Below, in pieces: positions 22,406-31,527 of a stretch of DNA of 64,000 nucleotides. Under the pieces are notes generated by a model that was not told the origin of the DNA, made no database searches, and worked only from the letters and a program-made list of their open reading frames with translations. The translations under genes were made by a program, and so were the position numbers. This stretch comes from Entoloma clypeatum (lineage: Eukaryota; Basidiomycota; Agaricomycetes; Agaricales; Entolomataceae): positions 1,922,001 through 1,986,000 of the forward strand of contig OY751485.1 in assembly GCA_963565915.1 (NCBI GenBank), given 5' to 3'. Each line of letters starts with the position of its first letter. Position 1 is the first letter of the stretch.

Positions 22406-23632
22406 CTATTTTTTTGACTTGGTCATCTTCTCCGATTTGTCCTCAGCCTGGGCTGCGCGGGCCTTTGCTTTGGCATTAGAAGATGACTTCTTTGAGCAGT
22501 CAGATGCCCGATGACCCATGTTGCCGCAAAACATGCATAAATTATTGTCAAATTGTCATTGGCGTTCTTGGGGAGTTAATTTCCCGTCTTTGCCAAGTTT
22601 GTCAGAGAGGGCGGATTTTGGGGAGGTGGATGACAATTTTTGTTGTTGCGAGTTGGGTTTATTAGACGATGAGGAGTTGTTATTGGAGGATGATGAAGCG
22701 GGGGTCTGTTTCTTGTTGGATTTGTTGGATTTGTCAGACTTTGGAGTGGATTTGTCAGAGGAGTGCGATTTCTCATGTTGACGTTCCCAGTAGCGAGCAT
22801 CAATGTTATGGGCCATTACTTTCAACTCGGCGAGAGTCTTTGGTTTGGGAAAAGTCCCTAAAAAACCATCTTTGATATGTTCCGCTAAACCGGTATAGTA
22901 CCGATATCGGAGTGCGCCATCATCCCACTGCGTGCGAGCGGAAAGATGTTTGAAGTCCACATTGTAACATAGGATCTTCTGATTGTCGCGCATCCGAAGG
23001 TGATCCAGGCTATTCTCTGCTTCTCTGGTTGGATCGATAGGTCCGAATTCAGATCAGAGGATGTGTACAAAGGCAGACCAATTGTCCAACCAGACAGTGT
23101 CGTCGTCAGACTCTCCCAAGAGGGTGGGCTCAAACCATTTGAGCACAGTTCCTCAGAGGTACAATAGAGCGAAACTGACTTTGTTATTATCATCGTCAAA
23201 AGCGGTGTTGTTTCAAAAATACAGGGTGCATTGTGTGAGAAAACTGGTGAGTTTCTGAGAGTCAAAGCCGTCAAAAGTGTCAGGTTCCTTCGACTTCTTT
23301 TTCGGAGTCTTCGGAGTCTCTCTGCATTGGGGCTCCTGTGTTGTAAGCATAATTGCTTCGGCGAGGTTTGGAGTTTGCTCGTAACGGGAAGGATTGTTGT
23401 CATCGAAAGGAGAAGTCAGAGATTTGTGGGAATGACGGGATCCTTCAGGGATTGGAGGTTCCAATGTCTGAGGTGTTCGGGGACGTGGTGTCAGAGATAT
23501 GGGGTCAGGTTTGGGTTCTGTGGAAAGATCTTGGACTCATGTATGTAGAAATGACGCCCTGGTGTCCTGCAGGTTTGAAGCTTCTGCCGCAGCTGCTGCT
23601 GTGTGGGAGTTCTGAGTGGTGCAGGCTGCCAT
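22406..23632 (-). pseudogene. gag: Ty3-C Gag with five in-frame TGA codons
   Basis: One minus-strand frame runs from ATG at 23632-23630 to TAG at 22408-22406 and is interrupted only by TGA, at 23539-23537, 23215-23213, 23155-23153, 23056-23054 and 22558-22556. Each would be CGA (Arg) after a single C-to-T reversal and there is no frameshift. Capsid-like sequence (WFEPTLLGE, ARTQWDDGALRYRYYTGL) precedes a Ser/Asn/Lys-rich linker and one CCHC knuckle (CMFCGNMGHRASDC) near 22500. Normal length would be about 408 residues. Confidence 0.87.
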
Positions 23633-23678
23633 AACTGGAATTTGAAATATGGATAAGCAAGTGGCAGTTTGAATATAC

Positions 23679-24154
23679 TGTTAAGAAATGATCGACAAAA
23701 TGTCGGAGCTACGTCAGACGCATCAGAGGGTCGTTGGAGTCAGAGCACGTGCAACGTAGGGGCAAGGACTTGGCTTCAACTTGTGTGTTGCGCCCTCGCT
23801 AATACATTGGTGTCCTTATTTCGGAGGATTGGAGGATTGGAGGGTCGGAGGTCGGACTCAAGTTAAGAGTCAGAAAGAGGACGGGATGTATAATATCGAA
23901 TCTAAGTTGATATTCAAACTGAAGCTAATATATGATTCTATATAAGTTTAAATACTATATCGGAGGATGTGTGGCTTTGTCGGAGTCAGATAACGAGTGG
24001 CTGTCGGAGATGCTTAACATAAGTAAAATGGTCGGATGTAAGTAATGTATATAGTAACGAGATTCATAACAGTAAGTATGCATAATAAGTATTAGTCAAA
24101 ATGTTGGAGGTGTCGGAGGTGTTGGAATTGGTCGGAAATGATTGGAATGTAACA
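23679..24154 (-). repeat. Ty3-C 5' LTR
   Basis: 476 bp, the partner of 17088-17563, with TGATG at 24155-24159. I found no convincing tRNA primer-binding site beside it at 23660-23678. Confidence 0.92.
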
Positions 24155-24159
24155 TGATG

Positions 24160-25057
24160 AGGCAACATGAGAGCAGCTGGCAGTGTCACCTGCAGCGGCC
24201 TCTTGGGCGCACTGGGCCTTTTTCCAACTTCATGAACCTTTCTTTTTGGGTACAAACAGCTGCTTTTTATTTTGATCACTGGAGTTGTTCAATGGTGTCT
24301 CCTTTGCCTTTCCTTTTCCTTTGTTCTGTTGATGAGGTTTGCCAGAATTCTGGTTTGACCCAGAAGCATCAGCAGGTCCTGGACCATTGTGCCAGTGGGG
24401 TTCCTGTTCTTTCTGCTTGACAGCGGAGATCTTGTTGGCAGCTGGAAGTTATACTTCGGCTTGTACGTGCATGCACTCCGCAGTTACAATCTCTTCAACA
24501 TTGGTAAGTTTGAAAGTATCTAACTTCCATTCTTTGGCCAGATGCGAACCAAGATGTTTCCATTTGGGAGGTAGATGGTGCACAGCAAGCATCCCTTGCA
24601 ATTTCGGAGCAAAGGGAATCTTGTGCCCATCAAGGTGTGACAAGAGATCACAGAATTTGGAGAATTCCGGATGGGGGTCACTACCAGACAGGTGCCAATC
24701 AAGAGTCAAGGTGAAGTCCTTGAACATCTCATCAGGGCCTTTGTTCTCAAAGAGAGTTTTTAGCTGATCCCAAACCTCTTTCAAAGTCTGGAATGCTGTA
24801 ACCCCATGTTTTACAGATTCCACCAGAGATAAGACGATCACATCATGTGCTTTCAAGTCTTTCTCTTTCCACTCACGGAACTTCTTGCGTTGTTCAGATG
24901 TCGAAGCGGCTGTCAGGGAGGTTGGCTGTTTCCAGTCCCTGGATATGAGCATCCAGGTCCCTTCAAACTGTAAGAACCCTGTCATCTTATCGCTCCACTC
25001 CTTCCAGTTAGAGCCAGTCATCTTGATGACAGTGGATTTATAATCAAAAGAAGACAT
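24160..25057 (-). pseudogene. gag: Cop-C Gag, N-terminal part
   Basis: The minus-strand frame begins at ATG 25057-25055 and reads as copia Gag (MTGSNWKEWSDKMTGFLQFE, then FKDFTLTLDWHLSGSDPHPE). A TAA near 24448 breaks it, after which a Lys/Gln-rich tail continues in frame (KISAVKQKEQEPHWHNGPGP). The region matches the layout of Cop-A and Cop-D Gag at low identity. It is cut at 24159 by Ty3-C and resumes at 17087. Confidence 0.75.
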
Positions 25058-25088
25058 GTTTTGATGTGAAGGGTGAGAGCGCAAAAGA

Positions 25089-25604
25089 CTGGAAATAGAA
25101 TGTGTCAGTCACATGTCAAATCACTGGATCTTAGATGGAACAGGGACACAGCAACATGTGTTTTGCTCCACTAGGGTCCATCAGACCCCTATTCCATGTT
25201 TAACATTGTACACAGAGTTAACTGATAGACACATGTATGGAGGCGGATGGGCATCACGATTTTCGGGGTGTTATCACCCAGATCTGCTAGCTCATCGCGC
25301 TACACAATGATCTGGGATTAATCATCCACATGATCATTAATGTTATATGTACAGATCATTAATGTTGTATGTACAGATCAAGGTGCACTTGATCTATTGT
25401 GTTCGCAATGTAGCGGCATTGAGTCTACTAACACTGCCAGCGACAAGCATAATGGCGAGTCTCAGGGCTCATAACCTGTTGGAACAGCACACGATCACAT
25501 CAATGCTGGAGGTGATCACAGTGGATGTGTCATCTTGCAGTCCTAGTATACTCTACGCGCTACTAATTGTGTATCTACGATAGAGGGAAAACCTTACAAC
25601 TAAC
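25089..25604 (-). other. Predicted leader intron of Cop-C
   Basis: On the minus strand, donor AAAG|GTTAGT at 25604 inside the LTR, branch-like TGACTGAC near 25105, acceptor TTCTATTTCCAG ending at 25089, and gag ATG 31 bases further on. The donor hexamer GTTAGT is the same as in Cop-D. Confidence 0.5.
25461..25476 (-). promoter_or_regulatory. Cop-C primer-binding site
   Basis: Read on the minus strand, GGTTATGAGCCCTGAG directly follows the 5' LTR. Its complement CAGGGCTCATAACC matches the anticodon arm of initiator tRNA-Met as known from yeast, again half-tRNA priming. Confidence 0.65.
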
Positions 25605-25775
25605 CTTTGAGGGGTGTTTGTAAGGTGGGGGTTACTTGGTAAGAGTGTTATATTGCACAGAGAATAAGGACAGTTTTATATACTAGTCTCCTTATTTGTA
25701 CATTATTTGTATGTCATGGGATTGGGCACATGATGCTATAGATGAAATATCTATAGGAGTGGAATTCGTTCAACA
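25477..25775 (-). repeat. Cop-C 5' LTR
   Basis: 299 bp, TGTTGGAAC...GTTCAACA on the plus strand, about 10 percent different from 5219-5509 with small indels (for example an extra ATTTGTACATT near 25700). Confidence 0.85.
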
Positions 25776-26307
25776 CCCAACGGCCCCCTCTCGCGCCCAA
25801 TGGCGTCGACTCATGCTCAATGACCTCTCCTGTACCCAACAGCCTCCACTCGTGCCCAACAGCCCCCTACATCAGCAAACCCTGATTGGCCCTGGGAGTA
25901 CTACAGAGCACTTTGTAGTGCTGTAGTATGAAGGGTGAAACAGGAGCTCTGTAGTGACCCTGGTCACTACAGAGGACCCCTGGTAGACTGGCAGGCCACT
26001 CTGTAGTGTCCCGTAGTGTCCTGTAGGGCATGAGTGGGAGCCGTTGGAGATGAGAGATGGCCGTAGGGCACGAGTGGGGGCCATCAGAGGTGAGAGGGAG
26101 CCAAGAGAGACGAGAGATGGCCGTTGGGCACGCAGAGAAGCCATAGGGAATGAGAGGCAGCCATTGGAGGCAAGAATAGGCCATTGGGGGTGGCAGGGAG
26201 CCATTGGAGGCAAGAGGCGGCCACCGGAGACCAGAGACGGCCGTTGGGCATGAGAGGCAGTCCGCAAGGAAGCCGTAGGGGACAAGAGGCAGCCGTTTGG
26301 GGCAATG
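25776..26307. repeat. 20-bp minisatellite in two opposite orientations
   Basis: At 25776-25876 about five 20-bp units of the form CCCAACRGCC-CCTCTCGTG occur in tandem. From about 26030 to 26300 some 13 units of the complementary form (GAGAGATGGCCGTTGGGCAC) follow with a clear 20-bp period and many substitutions. Between them lies a CTACAG/CTGTAG-rich stretch. Reading frames that are open through this region reflect the repeat, not genes. Cop-B interrupts the array at 26303-26307 (CAATG). Confidence 0.75.
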
Positions 26308-26617
26308 TGTTGAAACTTTTCCCATCACGTAGATTAGATTAGATTAGATTACATCACGTGACCTTTACATATCTTCATTACATACTTGTTTGGTTGGTAC
26401 AAACAGTAGTACGGTATATAAGACCAGGAAACTGTCAATATCAATAAGTGGTCTCTTGACTCTTAACCAGCTCCATCGCTCTCACCAGCCTCAACCACTC
26501 TCACTAGCCTTACCCCCTCCAAACCATGTAAGTGACCACAGCGGTATCGTAGAGTACTTCCACTGTAGCTATGTTGCTCAGTACACCTGTGGCTAGCGCC
26601 CAGGTGGAACTTCAACA
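26308..26617 (+). repeat. Cop-B 5' LTR
   Basis: 310 bp, TGTTGAAAC...TTCAACA, only about three differences from the Cop-A 5' LTR. Splice donor GTAAGT at 26528 overlaps ATG-TAA. Confidence 0.93.
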
Positions 26618-26970
26618 GGTTATGGGCCCCGGATAGCAGAGGGACTTGGGAAACGCTGGCAACAGCGAGTACCTGCCCACTCTACCCTGGTTGGCAAAGA
26701 ACCGATCGAAAGATCTAGGTTCTGAGTCTTACTTCTTCACATATGAACCTGGGAACATCATTACGACAAGTACCTGTCATGAGATGTCCCTAAAGGGGAT
26801 TGACCTAGTACACTCCATGTGGAAACGTTGATCGCACCTTATACGTTTCTGACATATAAAGGGTTTTCCCGTGACCGCTATTCCTAAAGGGAATATGTCA
26901 TAAGGAATCATTTAATTGTTTTCTTGAATCATATTCATAACACATCACTGATTGGGAAAACTCCTTTTAG
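26528..26970 (+). other. Predicted leader intron of Cop-B with primer-binding site
   Basis: Donor GTAAGT at 26528, acceptor CTCCTTTTAG ending at 26970, gag ATG at 26981. The primer-binding site GGTTATGGGCCCCGG (26618-26632) lies within it. Confidence 0.55.
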
Positions 26971-26980
26971 ATTCATTAAA

Positions 26981-29089
26981 ATGTCTACCTCTCGCTCCGC
27001 CCTTGACTCCATCGCCATCTTCAACGGCATCGACTATCAAAGTTGGGCCGAGAAGATGAAGTCCTACCTCCTCCATCAAGGAGTCTGGCACCTCGTATCC
27101 GGCGACATTGAGCGCCCCACTATCGAGGACTTCACCGTCACGGTCTCCACTCCTGCCTCTGCCACTTCGATGTCTGCAACCCAGCCTCCGGTCATCACTG
27201 TCACCGTCGACCAGCCCGCCTTCCACAAAGAAAGGAAGACCTGGATCAGGGACGATGACATGGCCCTCGGTTCCATCCGCCTCAAGGTCTCCGAAGCCAT
27301 CAGGAGACACATCAAAGATGCCAAGACCTCGAAGGAAGCCTGGACATCATTGAAGGACACATATTCAAAAGTCTCCCCCACCACCATATTCGGTGATTTT
27401 AAGGCCGCTGCCTCCTTCAAACTGTCAGGTCGGGACCCTGTGCCAGAGATCGAACGCCTAGGATCACTCTTCGCTCGCCTCAGCGAGTCAAATTTCGTCG
27501 TGCCCGACCTCATGCAAGCTATGATCCTGGCAAGTGCCATTCCCGATGCTTGGTCGTCGCTCTCCACCGCCCTCTTCCAGGTATACGACGCCGATGACTT
27601 CACATGGCAGGCCGTCGCCGACAGCATCGTTTCGGAGTACAGGCGCAAGTATGTGATAGGGTCTACTCGGGCGTCCAATGAGCAGGCCCGGAAAATCTCC
27701 GGGACTAAGCGAAAGGGGCAAGACCCCAAATGGGAAAAGCAAACAGCGCCGAGTACCTCGCGTAACAATGCTGACGAGCAGCCTAACTCGACCGACCCAA
27801 GTACCGCTTCTGAAAAGAAGAAGGGAAAGGGACGCTGGCGCAACCAGAAGAAACGCGCCAACAACGCCGACAACGACTCCGACCATGCCGAGGAAATGGT
27901 CGAATTCATCGCACCAGCTTTTGAGCACACCCCTCGTTGTCCTGCTCCTTGTCCCCTTCCTCCTCGTCAACGTGCTCCTTGCCCTCTCCCTCCTCATCAT
28001 GCACCTGCCTTCACCACTATAACGGGTCGCGGGAAAACTACAAGTACCGCGCAGCCTGAGTCGGAGAAAATGCAGTCGCTCTCGCAACGCATGAACCCCC
28101 CTCCTTCCCAGTACACCGGGCTTCCTTCTGGAAAGCCATCTGTGTGGAAAAAGAACGAGAGGGTGCGAAGACTCACCCGAGAAATCGGTGCTCAACCCTC
28201 TGGGTCAAACCTCCGTATCTTAGATACCATCATTCCTGACATTGACGAAAGGCCGGCTAAACAGCGTCGCGTAGCCCCGTCGATAGAAGAATCGCTGAAA
28301 ATGATGGACATCGACCAGGAACGGATGGGGCCGGATGTATTTGAGGACGAGATTGAACTTGACGGTTCGTCAGCAGGCTACAAACCCATGAAATCTGAAG
28401 ATGAACCCAATGCGGAACTCAGATCCAAGTACCAATCCGTCATCAGATCATTATTGTACTTAATGATCGGGACAAGACCCAACATTTGTTTCGCTGTAAT
28501 CAAAATGTCCCAATTTTCCGCAAACCCTACCAAACGCCATTTAGAAGTGGCAAGGGATATTTGCAGGTATTTGAAGGCAACAAAAAATTACGTGATCATG
28601 TACGATGGTGATTCTGGGAAAGGAATCTACGCATTCACAGACTCCGATTGGGCGTCAGACGAAAACACCAGGAAGTCCACCACTGGTTACTTCGTATCGC
28701 TGGCATCTGGAGCAGTAACCTGGGTTTCATCGGCGCAAAAAACCATTGCCCTCTCTTCCACCGAAGCAGAATACATGGCGCTATCAGATTGCAGTCGCGC
28801 AGTGACATGGCTTAGAAGCATGCTTGCCGAGCTTGGAATGCAGATCGGATCAGTACCGATCTACGGAGATAACAACGGCTCTGTCTTTATCGCATCCAAC
28901 CCTGTAACTGAGAAGCGATCCAAGCACATTGACGTGCGATTCCACTTCGTCAGAGAAAAAGTCTCCGAAGGGATAATTACGGTCGAATTCATTGAAGGAG
29001 TGAACAACCCTGCAGACCTTTTAACCAAGAATCTGGGAAAAATCCTCTTTTCCAAGTTTATCCCGTACTTCGGATTGATAAAAAACTAG
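26981..29089 (+). CDS. gag: Cop-B fused Gag-RNase H protein
   Basis: One uninterrupted 702-codon frame. Residues 1 to about 460 are Gag with the same blocks as Cop-A (IDYQSWAEKMKSYLLHQGVW, ISGTKRKGQDPKWEKQ). At about 28376 the frame jumps from the Gag tail (IELDGSS) directly to the RT-RNase H junction (GYKPMKSEDEPNAEL), so protease, integrase and the RT active site are absent. The RNase H part keeps TDSDWASDE, SSTEAEYMALSDC and GDNNGSVF. The deletion is in frame and leaves no stop. It may be a non-autonomous element depending on Cop-A-type enzymes, or a chance in-frame deletion in a young copy. Confidence 0.8.
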   Translation: MSTSRSALDSIAIFNGIDYQSWAEKMKSYLLHQGVWHLVSGDIERPTIEDFTVTVSTPASATSMSATQPPVITVTVDQPAFHKERKTWIRDDDMALGSIRLKVSEAIRRHIKDAKTSKEAWTSLKDTYSKVSPTTIFGDFKAAASFKLSGRDPVPEIERLGSLFARLSESNFVVPDLMQAMILASAIPDAWSSLSTALFQVYDADDFTWQAVADSIVSEYRRKYVIGSTRASNEQARKISGTKRKGQDPKWEKQTAPSTSRNNADEQPNSTDPSTASEKKKGKGRWRNQKKRANNADNDSDHAEEMVEFIAPAFEHTPRCPAPCPLPPRQRAPCPLPPHHAPAFTTITGRGKTTSTAQPESEKMQSLSQRMNPPPSQYTGLPSGKPSVWKKNERVRRLTREIGAQPSGSNLRILDTIIPDIDERPAKQRRVAPSIEESLKMMDIDQERMGPDVFEDEIELDGSSAGYKPMKSEDEPNAELRSKYQSVIRSLLYLMIGTRPNICFAVIKMSQFSANPTKRHLEVARDICRYLKATKNYVIMYDGDSGKGIYAFTDSDWASDENTRKSTTGYFVSLASGAVTWVSSAQKTIALSSTEAEYMALSDCSRAVTWLRSMLAELGMQIGSVPIYGDNNGSVFIASNPVTEKRSKHIDVRFHFVREKVSEGIITVEFIEGVNNPADLLTKNLGKILFSKFIPYFGLIKN

Positions 29090-29166
29090 GCGAAATAGAG
29101 TACCTATATATATATATGTGGGAAAAAGTAAGATGTATTTAGAAGTATGTACTAAATATGGGGGGG

Positions 29167-29476
29167 TGTTGAAACTTTTCCCATCACGTAGATTAGATTA
29201 GATTAGATTACATCACGTGACCTTTACATATCTTCATTACATACTTGTTTGGTTGGTACAAACAGTAGTACGGTATATAAGACCAGGAAACTGTCAATAT
29301 CAATAAGTGGTCTCTTGACTCTTAACCAGCTCCATCGCTCTCACCAGCCTCAACCGCTCTCACTAGCCTTACCCCCTCCAAACCATGTAAGTGACCATAG
29401 CGGTATCGTAGAGTACTTCCACTGTAGCTATGTTGCTCAGTACACCTGTGGCTAGCGCCCAGGTGGAACTTCAACA
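29167..29476 (+). repeat. Cop-B 3' LTR
   Basis: 310 bp with the purine run GGGGGGG just upstream; target repeat CAATG follows at 29477-29481. Confidence 0.93.
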
Positions 29477-29481
29477 CAATG

Positions 29482-30405
29482 ACTGTTTGAGGCAATAATC
29501 ATTTAAGGCAAGAGATGGTCATGGTCGACGAGGAAGATGGGGAGGGCAGACGTGTGGGAGGGGGGGAGGGGGGGAGTTAAAGGGATGTTGGGGCTTTGGT
29601 CAACTTTTGTTGCTGGGCTCGACAAGTTCTGGACATGTGGCCAACCATCGAACAATTGCCAAAGTCCAATCCCTTTTGACTCCCTCCATCACCTCCCTCC
29701 CGCGTGTCTGCTCCCTCCTCCCCATCTTCCTCATTGACCCCTCCTCTTTCTGTTCACAGGCCCACCTACCATACAGGCCCAACTACCAGTGAGCACCTTC
29801 TGTACCTCACCACCCACACTTACAGAGAACAACAGGAAACATGTGGAGAACACAACGGAGATGGGTGATGGTGGGGGAGGGGAAGGGGGAAGGGGAAGGG
29901 GGAAGGGGAAGGGGGGAGGGCTACTGAAATGGCCACAGTAGAGGGATGGCAGGACACAGGCAAAAGACAGGACACATGTGAGAATGGCTGGATATGCACG
30001 GGAACAGCGGGACAGGCAAATAGAGTGCGAGGGGATGTAGTGAGGGATGCATGGAGTGGGGGACAGCACCCTGCTCAGCCACGCTGCAGCACACTAACAG
30101 AGAACATGACGGCGGCGAGTGCAGTGGGGAGGGATACTCCTATGGCTATGGTGGGGCAATGGCAGGACATGAGTAGAGGGCAGGACATACGCGAGGACGG
30201 AGGGACATGCGAGGAGGCTGGGGTGCGCAGCCGCAGCACTCAGTTTAGTTTCATGTTTTATCTAGTCGAAATATGATATTCCATCTATTTTGCCCATCCC
30301 AGCCCATGGCATACAGTACCTTTAAGTGTGAAGTATATAGCAAGGTGTCATTTTTGGACTGGACACCATGTGGGTTCCTACTGTTAATTCACAACTACTG
30401 TACTA
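29482..30405. other. Spacer with G-rich tract, no gene
   Basis: About 0.9 kb between Cop-B and Cop-D. The start continues the minisatellite-like sequence. 29872-29930 is an almost pure G/A run (GGGGAAGGGGGAAGG repeats). Frames open here are low-complexity and I do not accept them as genes. Confidence 0.6.
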
Positions 30406-30410
30406 CCTTG

Positions 30411-30751
30411 TGATGAACATATCGCCAGATATGTCACACCATGTGCTTGTCACAGAAAGTGACTATAAGTCACTATTACCATATATGTGAGTTTATGGTA
30501 TAACCACGGACGCATGACTTGTTTATGTATTGTTTGTACAATGGTCCGTGCGCATATTGGATTAGTATAAATACCCATGTATTTAGTACGATGAATCCTA
30601 ACTCTTGAACACCCAGTTCTCTGAGACGTTGTAGCTAGTTCGCTTCTTGATTCCACTAACGTCTCTTAACCAGGTTAGTCTAGCTTCCATATGCCTCAGT
30701 ACCGATACGTCTTGAGCACCCTTTGGGCTGCCTACGTCGGATACATCATTA
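30411..30751 (+). repeat. Cop-D 5' LTR
   Basis: 341 bp, TGATGAACAT...ACATCATTA. TATA-like AGTATAAATAC near 30564. A splice donor CAG|GTTAGT at 30674 and the ATG of the leader ORF at 30691 both lie inside the LTR. Confidence 0.95.
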
Positions 30752-31527
30752 GGTTATGGGCCCCGGCCCTAGCGCCGCATGCTCTCAGTATCCTAGCTTT
30801 TGCGCTATTATTGGCAGCATCCGCTTTGTATACTAGCCTGGAGACTGGTTTCCTCAGTATCGAATACATCGAGCTCGATGGTTCCCTCAACGGTGAACCT
30901 CGCAGCATTCGAGGTATTGAATGCACCTTTCAGTGGGTCATTCTTGATCGATTACTTGAGAGAATCCCTGTTACAATAATTGTATCACGAGAGCAAGTCC
31001 ATATGGTGCCAACGGCACAGGGCTCAGTCCCTTCAGGTCATGATGACAATGGACGCATCGTTGCACGTTGCGGGGTGTGTCGACAACTTGTTGTTGACAG
31101 TCAGCATTGCCCAAGGCATTGCATAGACAACACCACTTTTGACTACTCGTGTACTACGTGTGATGCAGGACCAGCAAGGGCTCGAGTTCAAAACCGCAGA
31201 CGGCGTAATCGCCGTACTGAGGTACCTGTTGCAGTACCTACCCAAGATGGAGATCCCACGGATCCTCCGCCCATGTATGTTGATGATGGGACCATCCCTG
31301 AAGCACACAGAGCACCTCCTCTTTCGCCTCCGGCCCGACAAATTCGGTTGCCGGATAATGACCCCTTAATTGAGGCGGCAAACAGAGCGAATGAAGTCAT
31401 GCTCCCTATTCAGGGAGGATCTTGCACCTGTGGGCAGCACAGCACTCAGGGCGCACATGACGATTGGGTAGAACTAGTGATGGCATTTCATATGCTACCA
31501 CTAGACCAAACAGAAAACGAAGAATGA
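30691..31527 (+). CDS. Cop-D leader ORF: membrane-anchored cysteine-cluster protein of unknown function
   Basis: A 278-residue frame starting in the 5' LTR and reading through the primer-binding site. The first 20 residues are LTR-encoded. Residues about 30-52 form a hydrophobic segment (ALSILAFALLLAASALYTSL) that could anchor it in a membrane. The middle contains cysteines spaced C-x2-C-x9-C-x3-C-x9-C-x2-C (about residues 129-160), then a basic patch RRRRNRR near 171, a Pro-rich stretch, and a final CTCGQH. Composition looks like a real protein. It ends 90 bases before the gag ATG, in a different position from the env-like ORFs of some plant copia elements, which follow pol. It lies wholly inside the predicted leader intron, so only unspliced RNA would express it. 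I recognise no family. Confidence 0.65.
   Translation: MPQYRYVLSTLWAAYVGYIIRLWAPALAPHALSILAFALLLAASALYTSLETGFLSIEYIELDGSLNGEPRSIRGIECTFQWVILDRLLERIPVTIIVSREQVHMVPTAQGSVPSGHDDNGRIVARCGVCRQLVVDSQHCPRHCIDNTTFDYSCTTCDAGPARARVQNRRRRNRRTEVPVAVPTQDGDPTDPPPMYVDDGTIPEAHRAPPLSPPARQIRLPDNDPLIEAANRANEVMLPIQGGSCTCGQHSTQGAHDDWVELVMAFHMLPLDQTENEE
30752..30766 (+). promoter_or_regulatory. Cop-D primer-binding site
   Basis: GGTTATGGGCCCCGG, identical to the sites of Cop-A and Cop-B although the LTRs are unrelated; complementary to a tRNA-Met anticodon arm. It also encodes part of the leader ORF. Confidence 0.7.

Larger units (their letters stand above)
17088..24154 (-). mobile_element. Ty3-C: Ty3/gypsy chromovirus with an antisense gene, target repeat TGATG
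   Basis: A 7067-bp chromovirus on the minus strand inside Cop-C gag. Its two 476-bp LTRs are flanked by TGATG (17083-17087 and 24155-24159). The LTRs differ at about three dozen positions, nearly all transitions and mostly CG against TG or CA. Gag and pol are broken by many TGA codons and the RT box reads YLDN. A spliced gene on the opposite strand occupies the 3' region between the chromodomain and the 3' LTR. Confidence 0.92.
5219..25775 (-). mobile_element. Cop-C: old Ty1/copia element hosting nested insertions
   Basis: A minus-strand copia element whose two LTRs (5219-5509 and 25477-25775) are 291 and 299 bp and differ at roughly one base in ten plus small indels. Going leftward from the right LTR: primer-binding site, gag, protease region, integrase, RT and RNase H. 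Three elements interrupt it: Ty3-C, the Tc1 element and a solo LTR. The coding segments line up across each insertion, so it was one element. The flanking five bases (ACTGG on the left, CCCAA on the right) do not match, so a target duplication is not visible. Confidence 0.82.
26308..29476 (+). mobile_element. Cop-B: internally deleted relative of Cop-A, target repeat CAATG
   Basis: 3169 bp with two 310-bp LTRs differing at two positions, flanked by CAATG (26303-26307, 29477-29481). LTRs, leader and the last 250 bp or so are nearly identical to Cop-A, while Gag is clearly more diverged. Protease, integrase and most of RT are missing, yet the rest forms one open frame. Confidence 0.95.

Noticed and set aside
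26030..26300. Possible CRISPR-like array
   Set aside because: Units are contiguous 20-mers without unique spacers, and the window is eukaryotic.
25867..26328. Long overlapping minus-strand frames (over 130 codons) rich in Pro, Leu, Ser
   Set aside because: They run through the 20-bp minisatellite; since 20 is not a multiple of 3 the repeat keeps several frames open. The composition follows the repeat.
30691..31527. Calling the Cop-D leader ORF an envelope protein
   Set aside because: It has one hydrophobic segment and cysteines but no signal peptide/TM pair, no fusion motif, and lies before gag, not after pol.
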